DNA of 64,000 bases from Imhoffiella purpurea (GTDB lineage: Bacteria; Pseudomonadota; Gammaproteobacteria; Chromatiales; Chromatiaceae). Under the pieces are notes generated by a model that was not told the DNA's origin, ran no database searches, and saw only the letters and a program-made list of their open reading frames with translations. This document shows, one piece after another, positions 26,392-38,217 of the stretch (within the stretch, counting starts at the first letter, position 1; every line of letters begins with the position of its first letter). The DNA lies in NCBI RefSeq assembly GCF_000585215.1, contig NZ_AONC01000035.1, positions 1 through 64,000 of the forward strand, written 5' to 3'. A program made the position numbers and the translations under genes.

Positions 26392-27975
26392 TCACTCCGA
26401 GCGCACGGCAACCGCCGCAACCGCCTCGGGGCGCATCAACTCGCACTGGCCGCGCTCGGCGTCGGGCAGTTTGCAGACGCTGACCTGGGTCACCAGGTTC
26501 TCGACCGTCGCGTGCATGACGTTCATCAGGGGCGCGGGCCAGAGACCCAGGGCCAGCACGGCGGCCGCCAGCACCCCCAGGTTGATCCGCTCGCGAATGT
26601 CCAGATCGGCCAGCGCGGCGACCTTCTCGTTCTTGACCTCGCCGAAGACCACCCGCTTGACCATCCAGAGGGTGAAGGCCGCGGCCAGGATCAGGGTCGT
26701 GGCGGCCAGGAAGGCCCACCAGAAGTCCGCCTTGAAGGTGGCCAGGATGACCATGAACTCGCCGACGAAACCGGAGGTCCCGGGCAGACCGGCGTTGGCC
26801 ATGGCGAAGTAGACCATGAAGGCGCCGAACCAGGGCATGGTGTTGATGACGCCGCCGTAGTCGGCGATCTCGCGCGAATGGACCCGGTCGTAGAGCACGC
26901 CGACGCAGAGGAAGAGCGCGCCCGAGATGAATCCGTGCGAGATCATCTGCACCATGCCGCCCTCGATCCCCATGACCGAGCCGCTGTCGACGGCGGGGTT
27001 GGCCAGGATGCTGAAGACGATGAAGAAGCCCAGGGTCACGAAGCCCATGTGGGCGATCGAGGAATAGGCGATCAGCTTCTTCATGTCCTGCTGGACCAGC
27101 GCCACGAAGCCGATGTAGACGATGGCGATCAGGGACAGGGCGATGATGAGCCAGTCGAGCGAGGCGCTGGCGTCCGGCGTGATCGGCAGCGAGAAGCGCA
27201 GGAAGCCGTAGCCGCCGATCTTCAGCATGATGGCCGCCAGGATCACCGAACCGCCGGTGGGCGCCTCGACGTGGGCGTCGGGCAGCCAGGTGTGCACCGG
27301 GAACATGGGCACCTTGACCGCGAAGGCCAGCAGGAAGGCGATGAAGATCAGGGTCTGGGCCGTCATGCCGAGCTGCAGCGAATGGAAGTCCAGGATGCTG
27401 AAGCTGCCCGACTGGAAGTACATGTAGATCAGCGCGATCAGCATGAAGACCGAGCCGAAGAAGGTATAGAGGAAGAACTTGATGGTCGCGTAGACCCGGT
27501 TCGGACCGCCCCAGACCCCGATGATGATGAACATCGGGATCAGCATCGCCTCCCAGAAGACGTAGAAGAGCACCGCGTCCAGGGCCGAGAAGACGCCGAC
27601 CATGATGCCGTCCATGATGAGGAAGGCGGCCAGGTACTGGGTCTGCTTGTATTTGATCACCTCCCAGCCCGCGATCACCACGAAGATGGTGATGAAGGTG
27701 GTCAGCACGATCAGCGGCATGGAGATGCCGTCGACGCCCAGGAAATACTCGACGTTGAAGGTCGGGATCCAGGGCGAGCGCTCGACGAACTGCATCTGCG
27801 CCGTCGAGGCGTCGAACCCGATCCAGAGTCCGAGACTCACCAGGAAGGTCAGGGTGGCGAAGGCCAACGCCGTCCATCTGGAGAGGTCCCTGGATTTCTC
27901 GCCATTCGCCAGGACCACCAGACCGCCGAGGATGGGCAGCCAGATGGTCAGCGTCAGCAGGGGGAAATCGTTCAT
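26392..27975 (-). CDS. nuoM: NADH-quinone oxidoreductase subunit M
   Basis: 527-residue antiporter-like subunit of complex I with about 14 helices. Landmarks are FYVFWEAMLIPMFIIIGVWGGPNRVYATIKFFLYTFFGS, FPVHTWLPDAHVEAPTGGSVILA with the channel lysine nearby, and YSSIAHMGFVTLGFF. Forms one proton channel in the membrane arm. 22 bases separate it from nuoL upstream; 48 from nuoN. Confidence 0.96.
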   Translation of the reverse strand: MNDFPLLTLTIWLPILGGLVVLANGEKSRDLSRWTALAFATLTFLVSLGLWIGFDASTAQMQFVERSPWIPTFNVEYFLGVDGISMPLIVLTTFITIFVVIAGWEVIKYKQTQYLAAFLIMDGIMVGVFSALDAVLFYVFWEAMLIPMFIIIGVWGGPNRVYATIKFFLYTFFGSVFMLIALIYMYFQSGSFSILDFHSLQLGMTAQTLIFIAFLLAFAVKVPMFPVHTWLPDAHVEAPTGGSVILAAIMLKIGGYGFLRFSLPITPDASASLDWLIIALSLIAIVYIGFVALVQQDMKKLIAYSSIAHMGFVTLGFFIVFSILANPAVDSGSVMGIEGGMVQMISHGFISGALFLCVGVLYDRVHSREIADYGGVINTMPWFGAFMVYFAMANAGLPGTSGFVGEFMVILATFKADFWWAFLAATTLILAAAFTLWMVKRVVFGEVKNEKVAALADLDIRERINLGVLAAAVLALGLWPAPLMNVMHATVENLVTQVSVCKLPDAERGQCELMRPEAVAAVAVRSE

Positions 27976-27997
27976 TCGGAGTCGTCTCCCTTCGGCG

Positions 27998-30004
27998 TCA
28001 GAAGGTCACGAAGACCGTCAGCAGGCCGACCAGCCCGACGATCATCGCAATCGCATAGTGGTAGAGATAGCCGGTCTGCAGATGACGGGCCTGTAGCGCG
28101 AATCGACCGACCGTGCGCGCCGAGCCGTTGACCACGGCGCCGTCGATCAGGGCGCGGTCGCCCGTCTGCCAGAACAGACGTCCCAGGCGGCGTCCGCCGC
28201 CGGCGAAGACGCGCTGGTTGAAGTCATCGAAGCCGTACTTGTCCTGCAGGACGCGGGTGACGGGACCGCCCAGGGCCTGGAGCTGATCGTCGATGCGCGG
28301 ATTCCATTTGTGGATCAGCCACCAGACGATCGTGGCCATGATGAGTCCGGTCATCGCCAGGATGAACGGCAGGCCGCCGAGACCATGATGCACGAACTCC
28401 GCCTGGCCGTGCCAGTTCTCGCGCAGATGGTGGAGCGTGTCGTGCTCGTGGGCGACGACGATGGGATTCCAGTCGCCCGACGCCCACCAGTCGCCGATCA
28501 GCATGGGCTCGATGGCGTACCAGCCGATGAAGACGGACGGAATGGCCAGCATCAGCAGGGGCAGGGTCACCACCCAGGGGGTCTCGTGCAGATGATGCTT
28601 GGTGTGCTCGTCCATGCGCTCCTTGCCGTGGAAGACCAGGAAGTACATGCGGAAGCTGTAGAGCGCGGTCACGAAGACGCCCGCGGTGAGCAGCAGCGAC
28701 GCATAGCCCGAGCCCGTGACCTGCGAGGCATGGACCGCCTCGATGATGGCGTCCTTGGAGAAGAAGCCGGAGAAGCCGGGGAAGCCGATGAGCGCGAGCG
28801 TGCCGAGCAGGGCCGTCACCCAGGTGATGGGCATGTGCTTGAACAGCCCGCCCATGTCGCGGATGTCCTGCTTGTGGTGCATGGCGATGATGACCGAACC
28901 GGCGGCCAGGAACAGCAGTGCCTTGAAGAAGGCATGGGTCATGAGATGGAAGATGCCGGCGGCATAGGCCGAGGCGCCGAGCGCGGTGACCATGTAGCCG
29001 AGCTGCGACAGGGTCGAATAGGCGACCACACGCTTGATGTCGTTCTGCACCAGACCGATCAGCCCCATGAAGAAGGCGGTGGTGGCGCCGACGATCAGCA
29101 CGAAGCTCAGCGCGGCCTCGGAGAGCTCGTAGAGCGGCGACATGCGCGCCACCATGAAGACGCCCGCGGTGACCATGGTCGCGGCGTGGATGAGCGCCGA
29201 GATGGGGGTCGGACCCTCCATCGAGTCGGGCAGCCAGACGTGCAGCGGAACCTGGGCCGACTTGCCCATGGCGCCGATGAAGAGCAGGACGCAGATGAGC
29301 GTCATGAGCGAGACGCCGCCGAAGAGATCGACCTGGGTCTCCGCATGCCCGGGCGCGGCGCCGAACACCTCGACATAGTCCATGGAGCCGAAATACATGC
29401 CGACCGCGGCAATGCCGAGGATGAAGCCGAAGTCGCCGACCCGGTTGACCAGGAAGGCCTTGAGGTTGGCGAAGATGGCGCTCTCGCGGGTCGACCAGAA
29501 TCCGATCAGCAGATAGGACACCAGACCCACGGCCTCCCAGCCGAAGAACAGCTGCATGAAGTTGTTCGACATCACCAGCATCAGCATGGAGAAGGTGAAC
29601 AGCGAGATGTAGCTGAAGAAGCGCTGGTAGCTGTTCTTGCCCGTGAGCGCGCCATGCGGCCAGTTGTGCTCGTCGTCGGCCATGTAGCCGATGGTGTAGA
29701 TGTGCACCATGAGCGAGACGAAGGTCACGGTCGCCATCATGACCGCGGTCAGCTTGTCGATCAGGAAGCCGACCTCGAAACGCATGCCGTCCGAGACCAT
29801 CCAGGTATAGACGGTATCGTTGAAGACGGGCTGATCGCCCCAGATGAAGCGCGACAGCACCCACAGCGACAGTCCCGCCGAAACGGCCACGCCGGCAATG
29901 GTCGCCCGATGCGCGCCACGACGGCCGATCCGGCCACCGAAGAAGCCGGCGACGATGGCGCCGATCAGCGGCGCGAGCACAATGGTCAGGTAGACGTTTT
30001 CCAT
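27998..30004 (-). CDS. nuoL: NADH-quinone oxidoreductase subunit L
   Basis: 668-residue distal antiporter-like subunit of complex I. Landmarks are FFGWEAVGLVSYLLIGFW, KSAQVPLHVWLPDSMEGPTPISALIHAATMVTAGVFMV and YSTLSQLGYMVTALG. The C-terminal part contains the long lateral helix (about 520-620) that runs along the membrane arm. Length and order fit. Confidence 0.96.
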   Translation of the reverse strand: MENVYLTIVLAPLIGAIVAGFFGGRIGRRGAHRATIAGVAVSAGLSLWVLSRFIWGDQPVFNDTVYTWMVSDGMRFEVGFLIDKLTAVMMATVTFVSLMVHIYTIGYMADDEHNWPHGALTGKNSYQRFFSYISLFTFSMLMLVMSNNFMQLFFGWEAVGLVSYLLIGFWSTRESAIFANLKAFLVNRVGDFGFILGIAAVGMYFGSMDYVEVFGAAPGHAETQVDLFGGVSLMTLICVLLFIGAMGKSAQVPLHVWLPDSMEGPTPISALIHAATMVTAGVFMVARMSPLYELSEAALSFVLIVGATTAFFMGLIGLVQNDIKRVVAYSTLSQLGYMVTALGASAYAAGIFHLMTHAFFKALLFLAAGSVIIAMHHKQDIRDMGGLFKHMPITWVTALLGTLALIGFPGFSGFFSKDAIIEAVHASQVTGSGYASLLLTAGVFVTALYSFRMYFLVFHGKERMDEHTKHHLHETPWVVTLPLLMLAIPSVFIGWYAIEPMLIGDWWASGDWNPIVVAHEHDTLHHLRENWHGQAEFVHHGLGGLPFILAMTGLIMATIVWWLIHKWNPRIDDQLQALGGPVTRVLQDKYGFDDFNQRVFAGGGRRLGRLFWQTGDRALIDGAVVNGSARTVGRFALQARHLQTGYLYHYAIAMIVGLVGLLTVFVTF

Positions 30005-30044
30005 TCGTTCGCTCTAATTCGCTCGTGTTACGACAGCCGCGACC

Positions 30045-30350
30045 CTAGCCCTTGAGGGCATCGAGGTCCTCGACGTTGATGGTTCTCCGGTTGCGGAACA
30101 GGACCACCAGGATGGCCAGGCCGATCGCGGCCTCGGCGGCGGCGACCGTCAGGATGAAGAAGACGAACACCTGCCCGGTCATGTCGCCGAGGAAGTGCGA
30201 GAAGGCGACGAAATTCATGTTGACCGCGAGCAGCATCAGCTCGATGCACATCAGCAGCAGGATGACGTTCTTGCGGTTGAGGAAGATGCCCGCGACCGAG
30301 ATCGAGAACAGCAGCCCGCCCAGGACGAGATAGTCGGACAGTGCGATCAT
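30045..30350 (-). CDS. nuoK: NADH-quinone oxidoreductase subunit K
   Basis: 101-residue, three-helix subunit of complex I. The conserved membrane glutamates are in [22 protein letters not shown] and [16 protein letters not shown]. Its ATG (30350) overlaps the nuoJ stop by 4 bases. Confidence 0.95.
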   Translation of the reverse strand: MIALSDYLVLGGLLFSISVAGIFLNRKNVILLLMCIELMLLAVNMNFVAFSHFLGDMTGQVFVFFILTVAAAEAAIGLAILVVLFRNRRTINVEDLDALKG

Positions 30351-30997
30351 GATGTCTCTCCGCTTTCCGTGGTGGGGGACGCGCCGAAGGGTTCCTCGAC
30401 CTCGGGCGCCATCTTGACCAGACGGATCCGGTCCGGTCCCTTCTTCACCCGGACCTGGCGCGCCGGATCCACCGACTTGTTGTCGGGGCGGCGGCGCAGG
30501 GTCAGGCGAATCGCGGCGACGATGGCGACCAGCAGGATCACGGCGGCGATCTCGACCGGATAGATGTAGATGCTGTAGAGCAGGATGCCCAGATCGCGCG
30601 TATTGGTGGCGTCGGCGGGCGCGGCGTCCGGCGGCGGAAAGGCCTCTAGGCCGAAGTTCGCCGGTCCCACGATGAGGAAGATCTCCACCGCCATCACGCC
30701 CGCGACCAGCAACCCGAGCGGCAGCGCCCGGATGAATCCGGCGCGCAGCGCCGCGAGGTCGACGTCGAGCATCATGACGACGAAGAGGAAGAGCACCATC
30801 ACCGCGCCGACATAGACCAGCACCAGCACGATACCGAGGAACTCGGCCTCGATGAGCACCCAGAGTGCCGCGCTGCTGACGAAGGCCAGGACCAGGAACA
30901 GCACGGCATGCACCGGATTGCGCCGGGTGATGACCATCCCCGCCGCCCACAGGGTAATGAGCGCGAAGACGTAGAAGAGGAATTTTTCAAAGCCCAT
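30347..30997 (-). CDS. nuoJ: NADH-quinone oxidoreductase subunit J
   Basis: 216-residue membrane subunit with five helices, including the flexible third helix ([28 protein letters not shown]) that links quinone chemistry to the proton path. The C-terminal tail of about 50 hydrophilic residues is longer than in the E. coli protein. Overlaps nuoK by 4 bases. Confidence 0.95.
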   Translation of the reverse strand: MGFEKFLFYVFALITLWAAGMVITRRNPVHAVLFLVLAFVSSAALWVLIEAEFLGIVLVLVYVGAVMVLFLFVVMMLDVDLAALRAGFIRALPLGLLVAGVMAVEIFLIVGPANFGLEAFPPPDAAPADATNTRDLGILLYSIYIYPVEIAAVILLVAIVAAIRLTLRRRPDNKSVDPARQVRVKKGPDRIRLVKMAPEVEEPFGASPTTESGETS

Positions 30998-31009
30998 GAT
31001 TCGTCCCGA

Positions 31010-31501
31010 TTAGCGATAGGGCGCGTCGGCCGCGCGGGCGGCGGCGATATCGGCCTCGTACTGATCGCCGATCGCAAGGAGCTGGTCCTTGGTCATGACG
31101 TTCTCGCCGCGATTCTCGAAGTGATACTCGTAGACCCCCGTCTCGACGATGGAATCGACCGGACAGGACTCCTCGCAGAATCCGCAATAGATGCACTTGA
31201 AGAGGTCGATGTCGTAGCGCGTGGTGCGGCGCGTCCCGTCGGCGCGCGGCTCGGCCTCGATGGTGATGGCCAATGCCGGACAGACGGCCTCGCACAGCTT
31301 GCAGGCGATGCAGCGCTCCTCGCCGTTGGGATAGCGGCGCAGTGCGTGCAGGCCGCGGAAGCGCGGCGAAATGGGCGCCTTCTCCTCCGGGTACTGGACC
31401 GTGAACTTGCGGCGGAAGAAATAGGCGCCGGTCAGACGCAGCCCCTTGAACAACTCCACCAGCAAGAGGCTTTGGAAATAGTCGCGTGCGGTTTTCAGCA
31501 T
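31010..31501 (-). CDS. nuoI: NADH-quinone oxidoreductase subunit I
   Basis: 163-residue 2[4Fe-4S] subunit carrying clusters N6a and N6b. Both motifs are complete: [12 protein letters not shown] and [12 protein letters not shown]. The ATG at 31501 gives the standard start [21 protein letters not shown]. Located between nuoH and nuoJ with 14- and 12-base gaps. Confidence 0.96.
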   Translation of the reverse strand: MLKTARDYFQSLLLVELFKGLRLTGAYFFRRKFTVQYPEEKAPISPRFRGLHALRRYPNGEERCIACKLCEAVCPALAITIEAEPRADGTRRTTRYDIDLFKCIYCGFCEESCPVDSIVETGVYEYHFENRGENVMTKDQLLAIGDQYEADIAAARAADAPYR

Positions 31502-31515
31502 CCTCGTTCTCCCGG

Positions 31516-32550
31516 TCAAGCCGACCACCAGGGCGGCAGTCGGTAGACCACCGCGAGCGCCACGACCAGGATCCAGACGATCGTGATCGGGATGAAGACC
31601 TTCCAGCCCAGGCGCATGATCTGGTCGTAGCGGTAACGGGGAAAGGTCGCCCGCAGCCACAGGAAGACGAACATGAAGAAGAAGGTCTTGAGCAACAGCC
31701 AGTGGAAGCCGTCGCCGAGCAGCCAGAGATCCCCGACCCAGGCCTGCGGCAGCGGCGACAGCCAGCCACCGAGGAACATCAGCGACGTCAGGGCCGCGAT
31801 GAGGATCATGTTGGCGTACTCGGCCAGGAAGAAGACGGCGAACCCCATGCCCGAATATTCGACGTGGAAGCCGGCCACGATCTCGGACTCGCCCTCGGCG
31901 ACGTCGAATGGCGCACGGTTGGTCTCGGCCACGCCCGAGATCAGATAGACCCCGAACAGCGGCAGCAGCGGCAGCCAGAACCAGGTCAGGAGGCTACCCT
32001 GCTGGGCCGCGACGATGGCCCCTAGATTGAGGCTGCCGGCGGCCACCAGCACCCCGACCAGGGCGAAGCCCATGGCGATCTCGTAGGCGACGATCTGGGC
32101 CGCCGAGCGCATGGCGCCGAGCAGGGCGTAGCGCGAGTTGGAGGCCCAGCCGGCGATGATGACGCCGTAGACCCCGAGCGAGGTGAGCGCCAGGATGTAG
32201 AGCAGCCCGGCATTGATGTCCGCCAGGACCAGTTCCTCGTCGAAGGGAAACACGGCCCAGGCCGCCATGGCCGGCGCGATGGCGATCATGGGTGCCAGCA
32301 GGAAGAGCGTCTTGTCCGCCTTGGTGGGGATGACGATCTCCTTCATCATCAGCTTCACCGCGTCGGCGATGGGCTGCAGCAGCCCGCGCCAGCCGACGCG
32401 GTTCGGCCCGATGCGGATCTGGATATAGCCGATCACCTTGCGCTCGGCATAGGTGTAATAGGCCACCAGCCCCAGCAGGGGCAGCAGGATGGCGGTGATC
32501 TTCAGCAGAATCTGGATCACCAGCGGGAGTGCGTTCCAAAGTTCGGTCAT
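31516..32550 (-). CDS. nuoH: NADH-quinone oxidoreductase subunit H
   Basis: 344-residue quinone-chamber membrane subunit with eight helices. Landmarks are [55 protein letters not shown], and [37 protein letters not shown], all highly conserved. ATG at 32550. Confidence 0.96.
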   Translation of the reverse strand: MTELWNALPLVIQILLKITAILLPLLGLVAYYTYAERKVIGYIQIRIGPNRVGWRGLLQPIADAVKLMMKEIVIPTKADKTLFLLAPMIAIAPAMAAWAVFPFDEELVLADINAGLLYILALTSLGVYGVIIAGWASNSRYALLGAMRSAAQIVAYEIAMGFALVGVLVAAGSLNLGAIVAAQQGSLLTWFWLPLLPLFGVYLISGVAETNRAPFDVAEGESEIVAGFHVEYSGMGFAVFFLAEYANMILIAALTSLMFLGGWLSPLPQAWVGDLWLLGDGFHWLLLKTFFFMFVFLWLRATFPRYRYDQIMRLGWKVFIPITIVWILVVALAVVYRLPPWWSA

Positions 32551-32576
32551 CTTGGTCGTCTCGTCTCGCCAGTGGC

Positions 32577-34964
32577 CTAAGGGTTTTTCACGCGCTCGAG
32601 ACTGATCGGCCCCATCAGCGGCCCGAGCGTCTCGCCGCCGGGCAGACCGCCCGGAATGCGCGCGCAGCCCATCGGCACGTGATCGTCGAGGATGACGCGG
32701 ATACGCACACCCGACTTGCCTTGCTGCGCATAGAGTAGGGTGCCCGGACCGAAGCCATCCTCCGCCGCCTGCGCGGGATGCAGATAGACGGCGAATTCGC
32801 CGCGCGCCAAGGGCACCTCCTGCAGCGGCGCCGAACGTCGCGTCAAGGGGTCGAGCGCATAGACCGGGATGTTGCCGATCCGCGTCAGACCGGCCCGCGC
32901 CGGGCTCGTAGGCTCGGCCTCGCAGTCGCCGCGCGGGGCGTTGGCGTCGTACTGGACCTCGGCGCACAGGGCCGCCAGCTCGGACTGCACCTCGGCACCG
33001 TCGCGGTATTCGAAGCCATTCAGGTCCAGCAGGTTGCCGAACACGCGCAGCACCTTCCAGCCGGGCCGCGCCTCGCCGGGGGGCGGAACCGCGCCCTGAA
33101 AGCGCTGCCAGGTTCCGTTCGCGTTGACGAAGGTCCCCGAGGTCTCGGCGAAGGCGCCGATCGGCAGCATGAGGTCGGCGGCGCTGTCCAGACCCGGGCC
33201 GCGGAAGGCGGAGCAGGCGATGACGAACTCGGCCTCGCCGAGCGCCTCCGCGGCACCGGCCGCGTCGACCAGATCGCGATCGGGCTCGAAGCCCCAGAGC
33301 ACCAGCGTCTTGAGGCTGCCGTCGAGCATCGCGGCAACCGAACGGCCCGGGGCCTCGCTCGGCTTGGCGCCGGGCAGACGATCCGGATGGGCGCCAGCCA
33401 GATAGGCGCCGACGCTGTTGGCCGCCGCGGGCAGATAGCCGACCCGGCATCCGGCCGCGGCGGCGATCGCATGGGCCAGGACCTTGATGAGGCTGTAATC
33501 GGGATGGGTCGCCGCCAGCGCACCGAGCAGCACGACCGCTTCCTGTTCGCCTGCCTCGCGCAATGCGGATGCCGCCTCGGCATGCGCCTCGGTGGGCTCG
33601 GCGGCGCCGATCAGATCGTTCAGGGCGGAAGAACCACGCGCATCGAGCGACTTGGCGATGGCCGCCAGGTCGTCGAGCATGGCCGCGGGCGTGCCGACCA
33701 ACTGGCTGGCCGGGTGATTCAGGTTCAGCTTGAGCGGATTGACGCAGCAGACCGTCGCACCGGCCAGGGCCGCCTTGCGCAGACGATGGGCCAGCAGCGG
33801 CTGCTCCTGACGGATGTCGCTGCCGACGAGCAGTACGGCCTTCTGGCGCTCCAGCTCGGCGACCGGCAGTCCGAGGGTCGGCACCAGCGGATCGGCCGCG
33901 TCGGCGCGGAAGTCCTGCTGGCGCAGACGGTGATCGATGTTGGCGCAGCCGAGATCGCGCGCGATCCGCTGGGCCAGATACAGCTCCTCAAGGGTCGCGT
34001 TGGGCGCCAGCAGCCAGCCCGTCTCGGCGGGATCGGCCCCTTTGAGGCGCTTGGCCGCCAGTTCGAGCGCGTCGCTCCAGCCGATCTCGCGCCAGACGCC
34101 CTCCTCCTTGACCATGGGCGCGGTCAGACGATCATCCGACTCCAGACCGGCATAACCGAAGCGGTCGCGGTCCGAGATCCAGGTCTCGTTGACGGCCTCG
34201 TTGTCGCGCGGATGCACCCGCATGATGCGGTTGCGGCGCACGTGCAGGCGGATGTTCGAGCCCAGACCGTCGTGCGGCGCGATGCCGTCGATCCCGCTGA
34301 GCTCCCAGGGACGCGCGGTGAAGCGGAACGGCTTGGAGGTCAGGGCGCCCACCGGGCAGAGGTCGATCACGTTGCCCGAGAGCTCGTGCGTCACCGCCTG
34401 ACCGACGAAGGTACCGATGCGCATGTCCTCGCCACGGCCGGTCGCACCCAGCTCGCGCACCCCGGCCACCTCGGCGGCGAAGCGCACGCAGCGGGTGCAC
34501 TGGATGCAGCGGGTCATGTCGGTGGCGATCAGCGGCCCCAGGTCCTCGTCCTCGACCACCCGCTTGCGCTCGCTGAAGCGCGAAACGTCGCCGCCATAGC
34601 CCATGGCGACGTCCTGGAGCTCGCATTCGCCGCCCTGGTCGCAAATGGGGCAGTCCAGGGGGTGATTGATGAGCAGGAACTCCATCGTCCCCTTCTGGGC
34701 CTCGATGGCCTTGGGCGAACGCGTCCACACCTTGAGTCCATTGCCGACCGGGGTCGCGCAAGCGGGAACGGGCTTGGGGAAAGGCCGGCCGCCCTGCTCC
34801 GCCTCCACCAGACACATCCGGCAGTTGGCCGCAATGGACAGCTTCTTGTGATAGCAGAAGCGTGGGATCGAGATGCCCTCGCGGTCCGCGACCGCGATGA
34901 TCATCTCCCCCGGCGCCGCTTCACAGTCGCGGCCGTCGATCTCGATGGTGATCTTGTCCGTCAT
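32577..34964 (-). CDS. nuoG: NADH-quinone oxidoreductase subunit G
   Basis: 795-residue large iron-sulfur subunit. The N-terminal [2Fe-2S] motif ([21 protein letters not shown]), the HxxxCxxCxxxxxC N5 motif ([18 protein letters not shown]) and two [4Fe-4S] motifs ([16 protein letters not shown] and the later C of [14 protein letters not shown]) are visible, followed by a molybdopterin-oxidoreductase-like domain that has lost its cofactor role. A 180-base gap separates it from nuoF upstream, the only large gap in the operon. Confidence 0.95.
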   Translation of the reverse strand: MTDKITIEIDGRDCEAAPGEMIIAVADREGISIPRFCYHKKLSIAANCRMCLVEAEQGGRPFPKPVPACATPVGNGLKVWTRSPKAIEAQKGTMEFLLINHPLDCPICDQGGECELQDVAMGYGGDVSRFSERKRVVEDEDLGPLIATDMTRCIQCTRCVRFAAEVAGVRELGATGRGEDMRIGTFVGQAVTHELSGNVIDLCPVGALTSKPFRFTARPWELSGIDGIAPHDGLGSNIRLHVRRNRIMRVHPRDNEAVNETWISDRDRFGYAGLESDDRLTAPMVKEEGVWREIGWSDALELAAKRLKGADPAETGWLLAPNATLEELYLAQRIARDLGCANIDHRLRQQDFRADAADPLVPTLGLPVAELERQKAVLLVGSDIRQEQPLLAHRLRKAALAGATVCCVNPLKLNLNHPASQLVGTPAAMLDDLAAIAKSLDARGSSALNDLIGAAEPTEAHAEAASALREAGEQEAVVLLGALAATHPDYSLIKVLAHAIAAAAGCRVGYLPAAANSVGAYLAGAHPDRLPGAKPSEAPGRSVAAMLDGSLKTLVLWGFEPDRDLVDAAGAAEALGEAEFVIACSAFRGPGLDSAADLMLPIGAFAETSGTFVNANGTWQRFQGAVPPPGEARPGWKVLRVFGNLLDLNGFEYRDGAEVQSELAALCAEVQYDANAPRGDCEAEPTSPARAGLTRIGNIPVYALDPLTRRSAPLQEVPLARGEFAVYLHPAQAAEDGFGPGTLLYAQQGKSGVRIRVILDDHVPMGCARIPGGLPGGETLGPLMGPISLERVKNP

Positions 34965-35144
34965 TTAGGTCTCTCGATCGGCACCAGCTGCACGGGTCCA
35001 GCGGATCCGGCCGACTGAATCGGCCCTGCGAACGCATACGCGGCCCGCTGCATCCGCCACGGCGAATACTGCCTGATTTCAAATTAAGCCAGTCGGACGC
35101 AATGCACTCGCGCGCCCGGCGGCGGAAAGAGCGATCGGGCCGAA
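34965..35144. other. 180-base spacer inside the nuo operon
   Basis: The only sizeable gap in the nuo run, between nuoF and nuoG. No gene is visible. It contains a small AT-rich patch (about 35078-35090) in otherwise GC-rich DNA, so an internal promoter for nuoG-N is possible but unproven. Confidence 0.35.
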
Positions 35145-36428
35145 TCAGGCCGCCATCGGGCGGCCATGCTCGATCATGTAGGCGAACTCGTGCCGGTAAT
35201 GCTTCATGAAGCTCTGAACCGGCATGGCCGCGGCGTCGCCCAGCGCGCAGATGGTGCGCCCGCCGATCCGGCCCGCGACGCTGTCCAACAACTCCAGATC
35301 CTCGGGGCGTCCCTTGCCGTCCAGGATGCGACGCAGCACCCGCTCCAGCCAGCCGGTCCCCTCGCGGCACGGCGTGCACTGACCGCAGGACTCGTGCATG
35401 TAGAAGTGCGACAGATTGTGCAGCACCTTGACCATGCAGGTCCCCTCGGCGATCACGATGATGGCGCCCGAGCCCAGCATGGAGCCCGCCTTGGCGATGG
35501 AGTCGTAATCCATGTCGATGTTCATCATGACATCGCCCGGCACCACGGGCACCGAGGAACCGCCGGGGATGACGGCCTTGAGTTCGCGGCCGTCCTTGAC
35601 GCCCCCGCACATCTCGAGGAGCGTGCGGAACGACGTTCCCATGGGCACCTCGAAGTTGTCCGGTCGGTTGACGTGCCCGGACACGGAGAACAGCTTGAGC
35701 CCGCCGTTGTTCGGACGGCCCAGTTCGAGGAACCACTGGCCGCCCTTCTCCAGGATGACCGGAACGGACGCCAGCGATTCGGTGTTGTTGATGGTCGTCG
35801 GACAGCCGTAGAGCCCGTACTGGGCCGGGAAGGGTGGCTTGAATCGCGGCTGCCCCTTCTTGCCCTCGATGGACTCGAGCAGAGCGGTTTCCTCGCCGCA
35901 GATATAGGCGCCGGCGCCCATGTGGGAGTAGCAGTCGAAATCGATCCCGCTGCCCTGCACGTCCTTGCCCAGCAGACCGGCCGCGTAGGCCTCGCGCAAC
36001 GCGCCCTCGAAACGGGCGATGGGTTCGAAAAACTCGCCGCGGATGTAGTTGTAGCCGGCGGTCGCGCCGATGCAGTAGCCGGCGATCGCCATGCCCTCGA
36101 TCAGCTGGTGCGGGTTGTAGCGCAGGATGTCTCGGTCCTTGCAGGTACCCGGCTCGCCCTCGTCCGAATTGCAGACGATGTACTTCTGACCCGGCGCCGT
36201 GCGCGGCATGAAGCTCCATTTGAGCCCGGTGGGGAAGCCAGCGCCGCCGCGACCGCGCAGGTTGGAGGTCTTGACCTCCTCGATCAGGTCGTTCGGGTCC
36301 GGACGCTCGCGCAGGATACGCTCCCACTGCGCATAGCCGCCGACGCTGCGATAGGACTCCAGGGTATGGCGGACGTCCTCGCCGAGGTGCATGGTGCGGA
36401 AGCAAACTTCATTCTGATTCTCTACCAC
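35145..36428 (-). CDS. nuoF: NADH-quinone oxidoreductase subunit F
   Basis: 427-residue FMN- and NADH-binding subunit with [4Fe-4S] cluster N3. The NADH/FMN motifs are [19 protein letters not shown] and [16 protein letters not shown], then [19 protein letters not shown]; the cluster motif is [15 protein letters not shown] with a distant Cys in RTICALGDA. The best start is a GTG at 36428, six bases after the nuoE stop; the much longer open frame upstream runs through nuoE in another frame and is not protein. Confidence 0.93.
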   Translation of the reverse strand: MVENQNEVCFRTMHLGEDVRHTLESYRSVGGYAQWERILRERPDPNDLIEEVKTSNLRGRGGAGFPTGLKWSFMPRTAPGQKYIVCNSDEGEPGTCKDRDILRYNPHQLIEGMAIAGYCIGATAGYNYIRGEFFEPIARFEGALREAYAAGLLGKDVQGSGIDFDCYSHMGAGAYICGEETALLESIEGKKGQPRFKPPFPAQYGLYGCPTTINNTESLASVPVILEKGGQWFLELGRPNNGGLKLFSVSGHVNRPDNFEVPMGTSFRTLLEMCGGVKDGRELKAVIPGGSSVPVVPGDVMMNIDMDYDSIAKAGSMLGSGAIIVIAEGTCMVKVLHNLSHFYMHESCGQCTPCREGTGWLERVLRRILDGKGRPEDLELLDSVAGRIGGRTICALGDAAAMPVQSFMKHYRHEFAYMIEHGRPMAA

Positions 36429-36433
36429 GGCCC

Positions 36434-36961
36434 TCACTCCAGCTCGTCGATCAGCTTGTCCAGCGACTCGGGGGTCAGATCCTCGTGGTAGCTCTTGTCG
36501 AGCAGCACCACGGGCGCGTGACGGCAGGCGCCCAGACACTCCACCTCCTTGAAGGTGAAACGACCGTCGGCGGTCGTCTCTCCCGGGCCCACGCCGTACT
36601 TGTGCTCGATGTGCTCGATCAGCGCCTCCGAGCCCTGCAGCAGGCAGGAGATGCTGTTGCAGACGCAGACCTTGTGCCGGCCCTGCGGCTCCAGGTCGTA
36701 CATGCCGTAGAAGCTGGCCACCTCGTAGACGGAGACCTGCGGCATGTCGAGATAGGCGGCCACATCGTCCATCAGCTCGGTCGTGAGCCAGCCGCCGTTG
36801 GCGTCCTGGACGATCGTGAGCGCGGGCATGACGGCCGACTGTTTCCACTCCGGCGGATACTTGGCGATGTGCGCGTCGATCGCGGCGCGAATCTCGGGCG
36901 TGAAGAGTGTCGTCTTGTCGCGTTCGTGATCGACGGCGACGGGTGCGTTACGGAAGCTCAT
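36434..36961 (-). CDS. nuoE: NADH-quinone oxidoreductase subunit E
   Basis: 175-residue thioredoxin-like [2Fe-2S] subunit (cluster N1a). The four cysteines are in [13 protein letters not shown] and [13 protein letters not shown]. The ATG at 36961 shares its first base with the nuoD stop. Confidence 0.95.
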   Translation of the reverse strand: MSFRNAPVAVDHERDKTTLFTPEIRAAIDAHIAKYPPEWKQSAVMPALTIVQDANGGWLTTELMDDVAAYLDMPQVSVYEVASFYGMYDLEPQGRHKVCVCNSISCLLQGSEALIEHIEHKYGVGPGETTADGRFTFKEVECLGACRHAPVVLLDKSYHEDLTPESLDKLIDELE

Positions 36962-38217
36962 CAGCGATCGATCTCCCCGAACACGATATCCAGTGTCCCG
37001 ATGATCGCGACGACATCGGCCAGCATGTGTCCCCTGGACATCTCGTCAAGCGCGGCCAGATGCGGGAAACCCGGCGCGCGAACCTTCAGACGATACGGCT
37101 TGTTGGCGCCGTCTGAGATGATGTAGCAGCCAAACTCGCCCTTGGGCGCCTCGACCGCGGCATAGACCTCGCCGGGCGGCGGGCAGTAGCCCTCGGAGAA
37201 GAGTTTGAAGTGGTGGATGAGGGCCTCCATGTCGCTCTTGACCGTGGCGCGCTTGGGCGGCACCACCTTGTGGTCGTCGATCGAGACCGGCCCCGGATTG
37301 GCGCGCAGCCAGTCCACGCACTGTCTGATGATGCGGTTGGACTGGCGCATCTCCTCGATGCGGACCAGATAGCGGTCGTAGGAGTCCCCGTTCACGCCCA
37401 CCGGGATGTCGAAGTCGACCTTGTCGTAGGCGGCATAGGGCTGCTTCTTGCGCAGATCCCACTCGACGCCGGAGCCGCGCAGCATGGGCCCGGTGAATCC
37501 GAGCTGCAGCGCGCGCTCGGGCGAGACCACGCCGATGTCCACGGTCCGCTGCTTCCAGATGCGGTTGTCCGTCAGCAGGGTCTCGTATTCGTCGACATGC
37601 CCCGGGAAGCGGTCGGTGAAGTCCTCGATGAAGTCGAGCAGCGAGCCCCCGCGCGCCGCGTTGCGCTTGGCGATGGCGCGCGCGCTGTGCCACTTGGACT
37701 TGCCCGCGTACTGGGGCATGCGGTCGGGCAGATCGCGATGCACGCCGCCCGGACGGTAGTAGGTCGCATGCATCCGCGCGCCCGAGACCGCCTCGTAGCA
37801 GTCCATCAGATCCTCGCGCTCGCGGAAGCAGTAGAGGAACATGCTCATGGCGCCGATGTCGAGCGCATGCGCGGCGAGCCACATGAGATGGTTCAGGATG
37901 CGCGTGATCTCGTCGAACAGTGTGCGGATGTATTGGGCGCGCTCGGGCACCGGGACGTCCAGCAGCTTCTCGATGGCGCGCACGTAGCCGTGCTCGTTGC
38001 ACATCATGGACACGTAGTCGAGACGGTCCATGTAGCCGATGCTCTGATTATAGGGCTTGTACTCGGCCAGCTTCTCGGTCGCGCGGTGCAGCAGACCGAT
38101 GTGCGGATCGGCACGCTCGATCACCTCGCCGTCCATCTCCAGGACCAGACGCAGGACGCCGTGGGCCGAGGGATGCTGGGGACCGAAGTTGAGCGTGTAG
38201 TTGCGAATCTCAGGCAT
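36961..38217 (-). CDS. nuoD: NADH-quinone oxidoreductase subunit D
   Basis: 418-residue 49-kDa-type subunit that lines the quinone site. Landmarks are [59 protein letters not shown] and the C-terminal [29 protein letters not shown]. Separate from nuoC rather than fused as in E. coli. ATG at 38217 lies inside the last codons of nuoC. Confidence 0.96.
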   Translation of the reverse strand: MPEIRNYTLNFGPQHPSAHGVLRLVLEMDGEVIERADPHIGLLHRATEKLAEYKPYNQSIGYMDRLDYVSMMCNEHGYVRAIEKLLDVPVPERAQYIRTLFDEITRILNHLMWLAAHALDIGAMSMFLYCFREREDLMDCYEAVSGARMHATYYRPGGVHRDLPDRMPQYAGKSKWHSARAIAKRNAARGGSLLDFIEDFTDRFPGHVDEYETLLTDNRIWKQRTVDIGVVSPERALQLGFTGPMLRGSGVEWDLRKKQPYAAYDKVDFDIPVGVNGDSYDRYLVRIEEMRQSNRIIRQCVDWLRANPGPVSIDDHKVVPPKRATVKSDMEALIHHFKLFSEGYCPPPGEVYAAVEAPKGEFGCYIISDGANKPYRLKVRAPGFPHLAALDEMSRGHMLADVVAIIGTLDIVFGEIDR

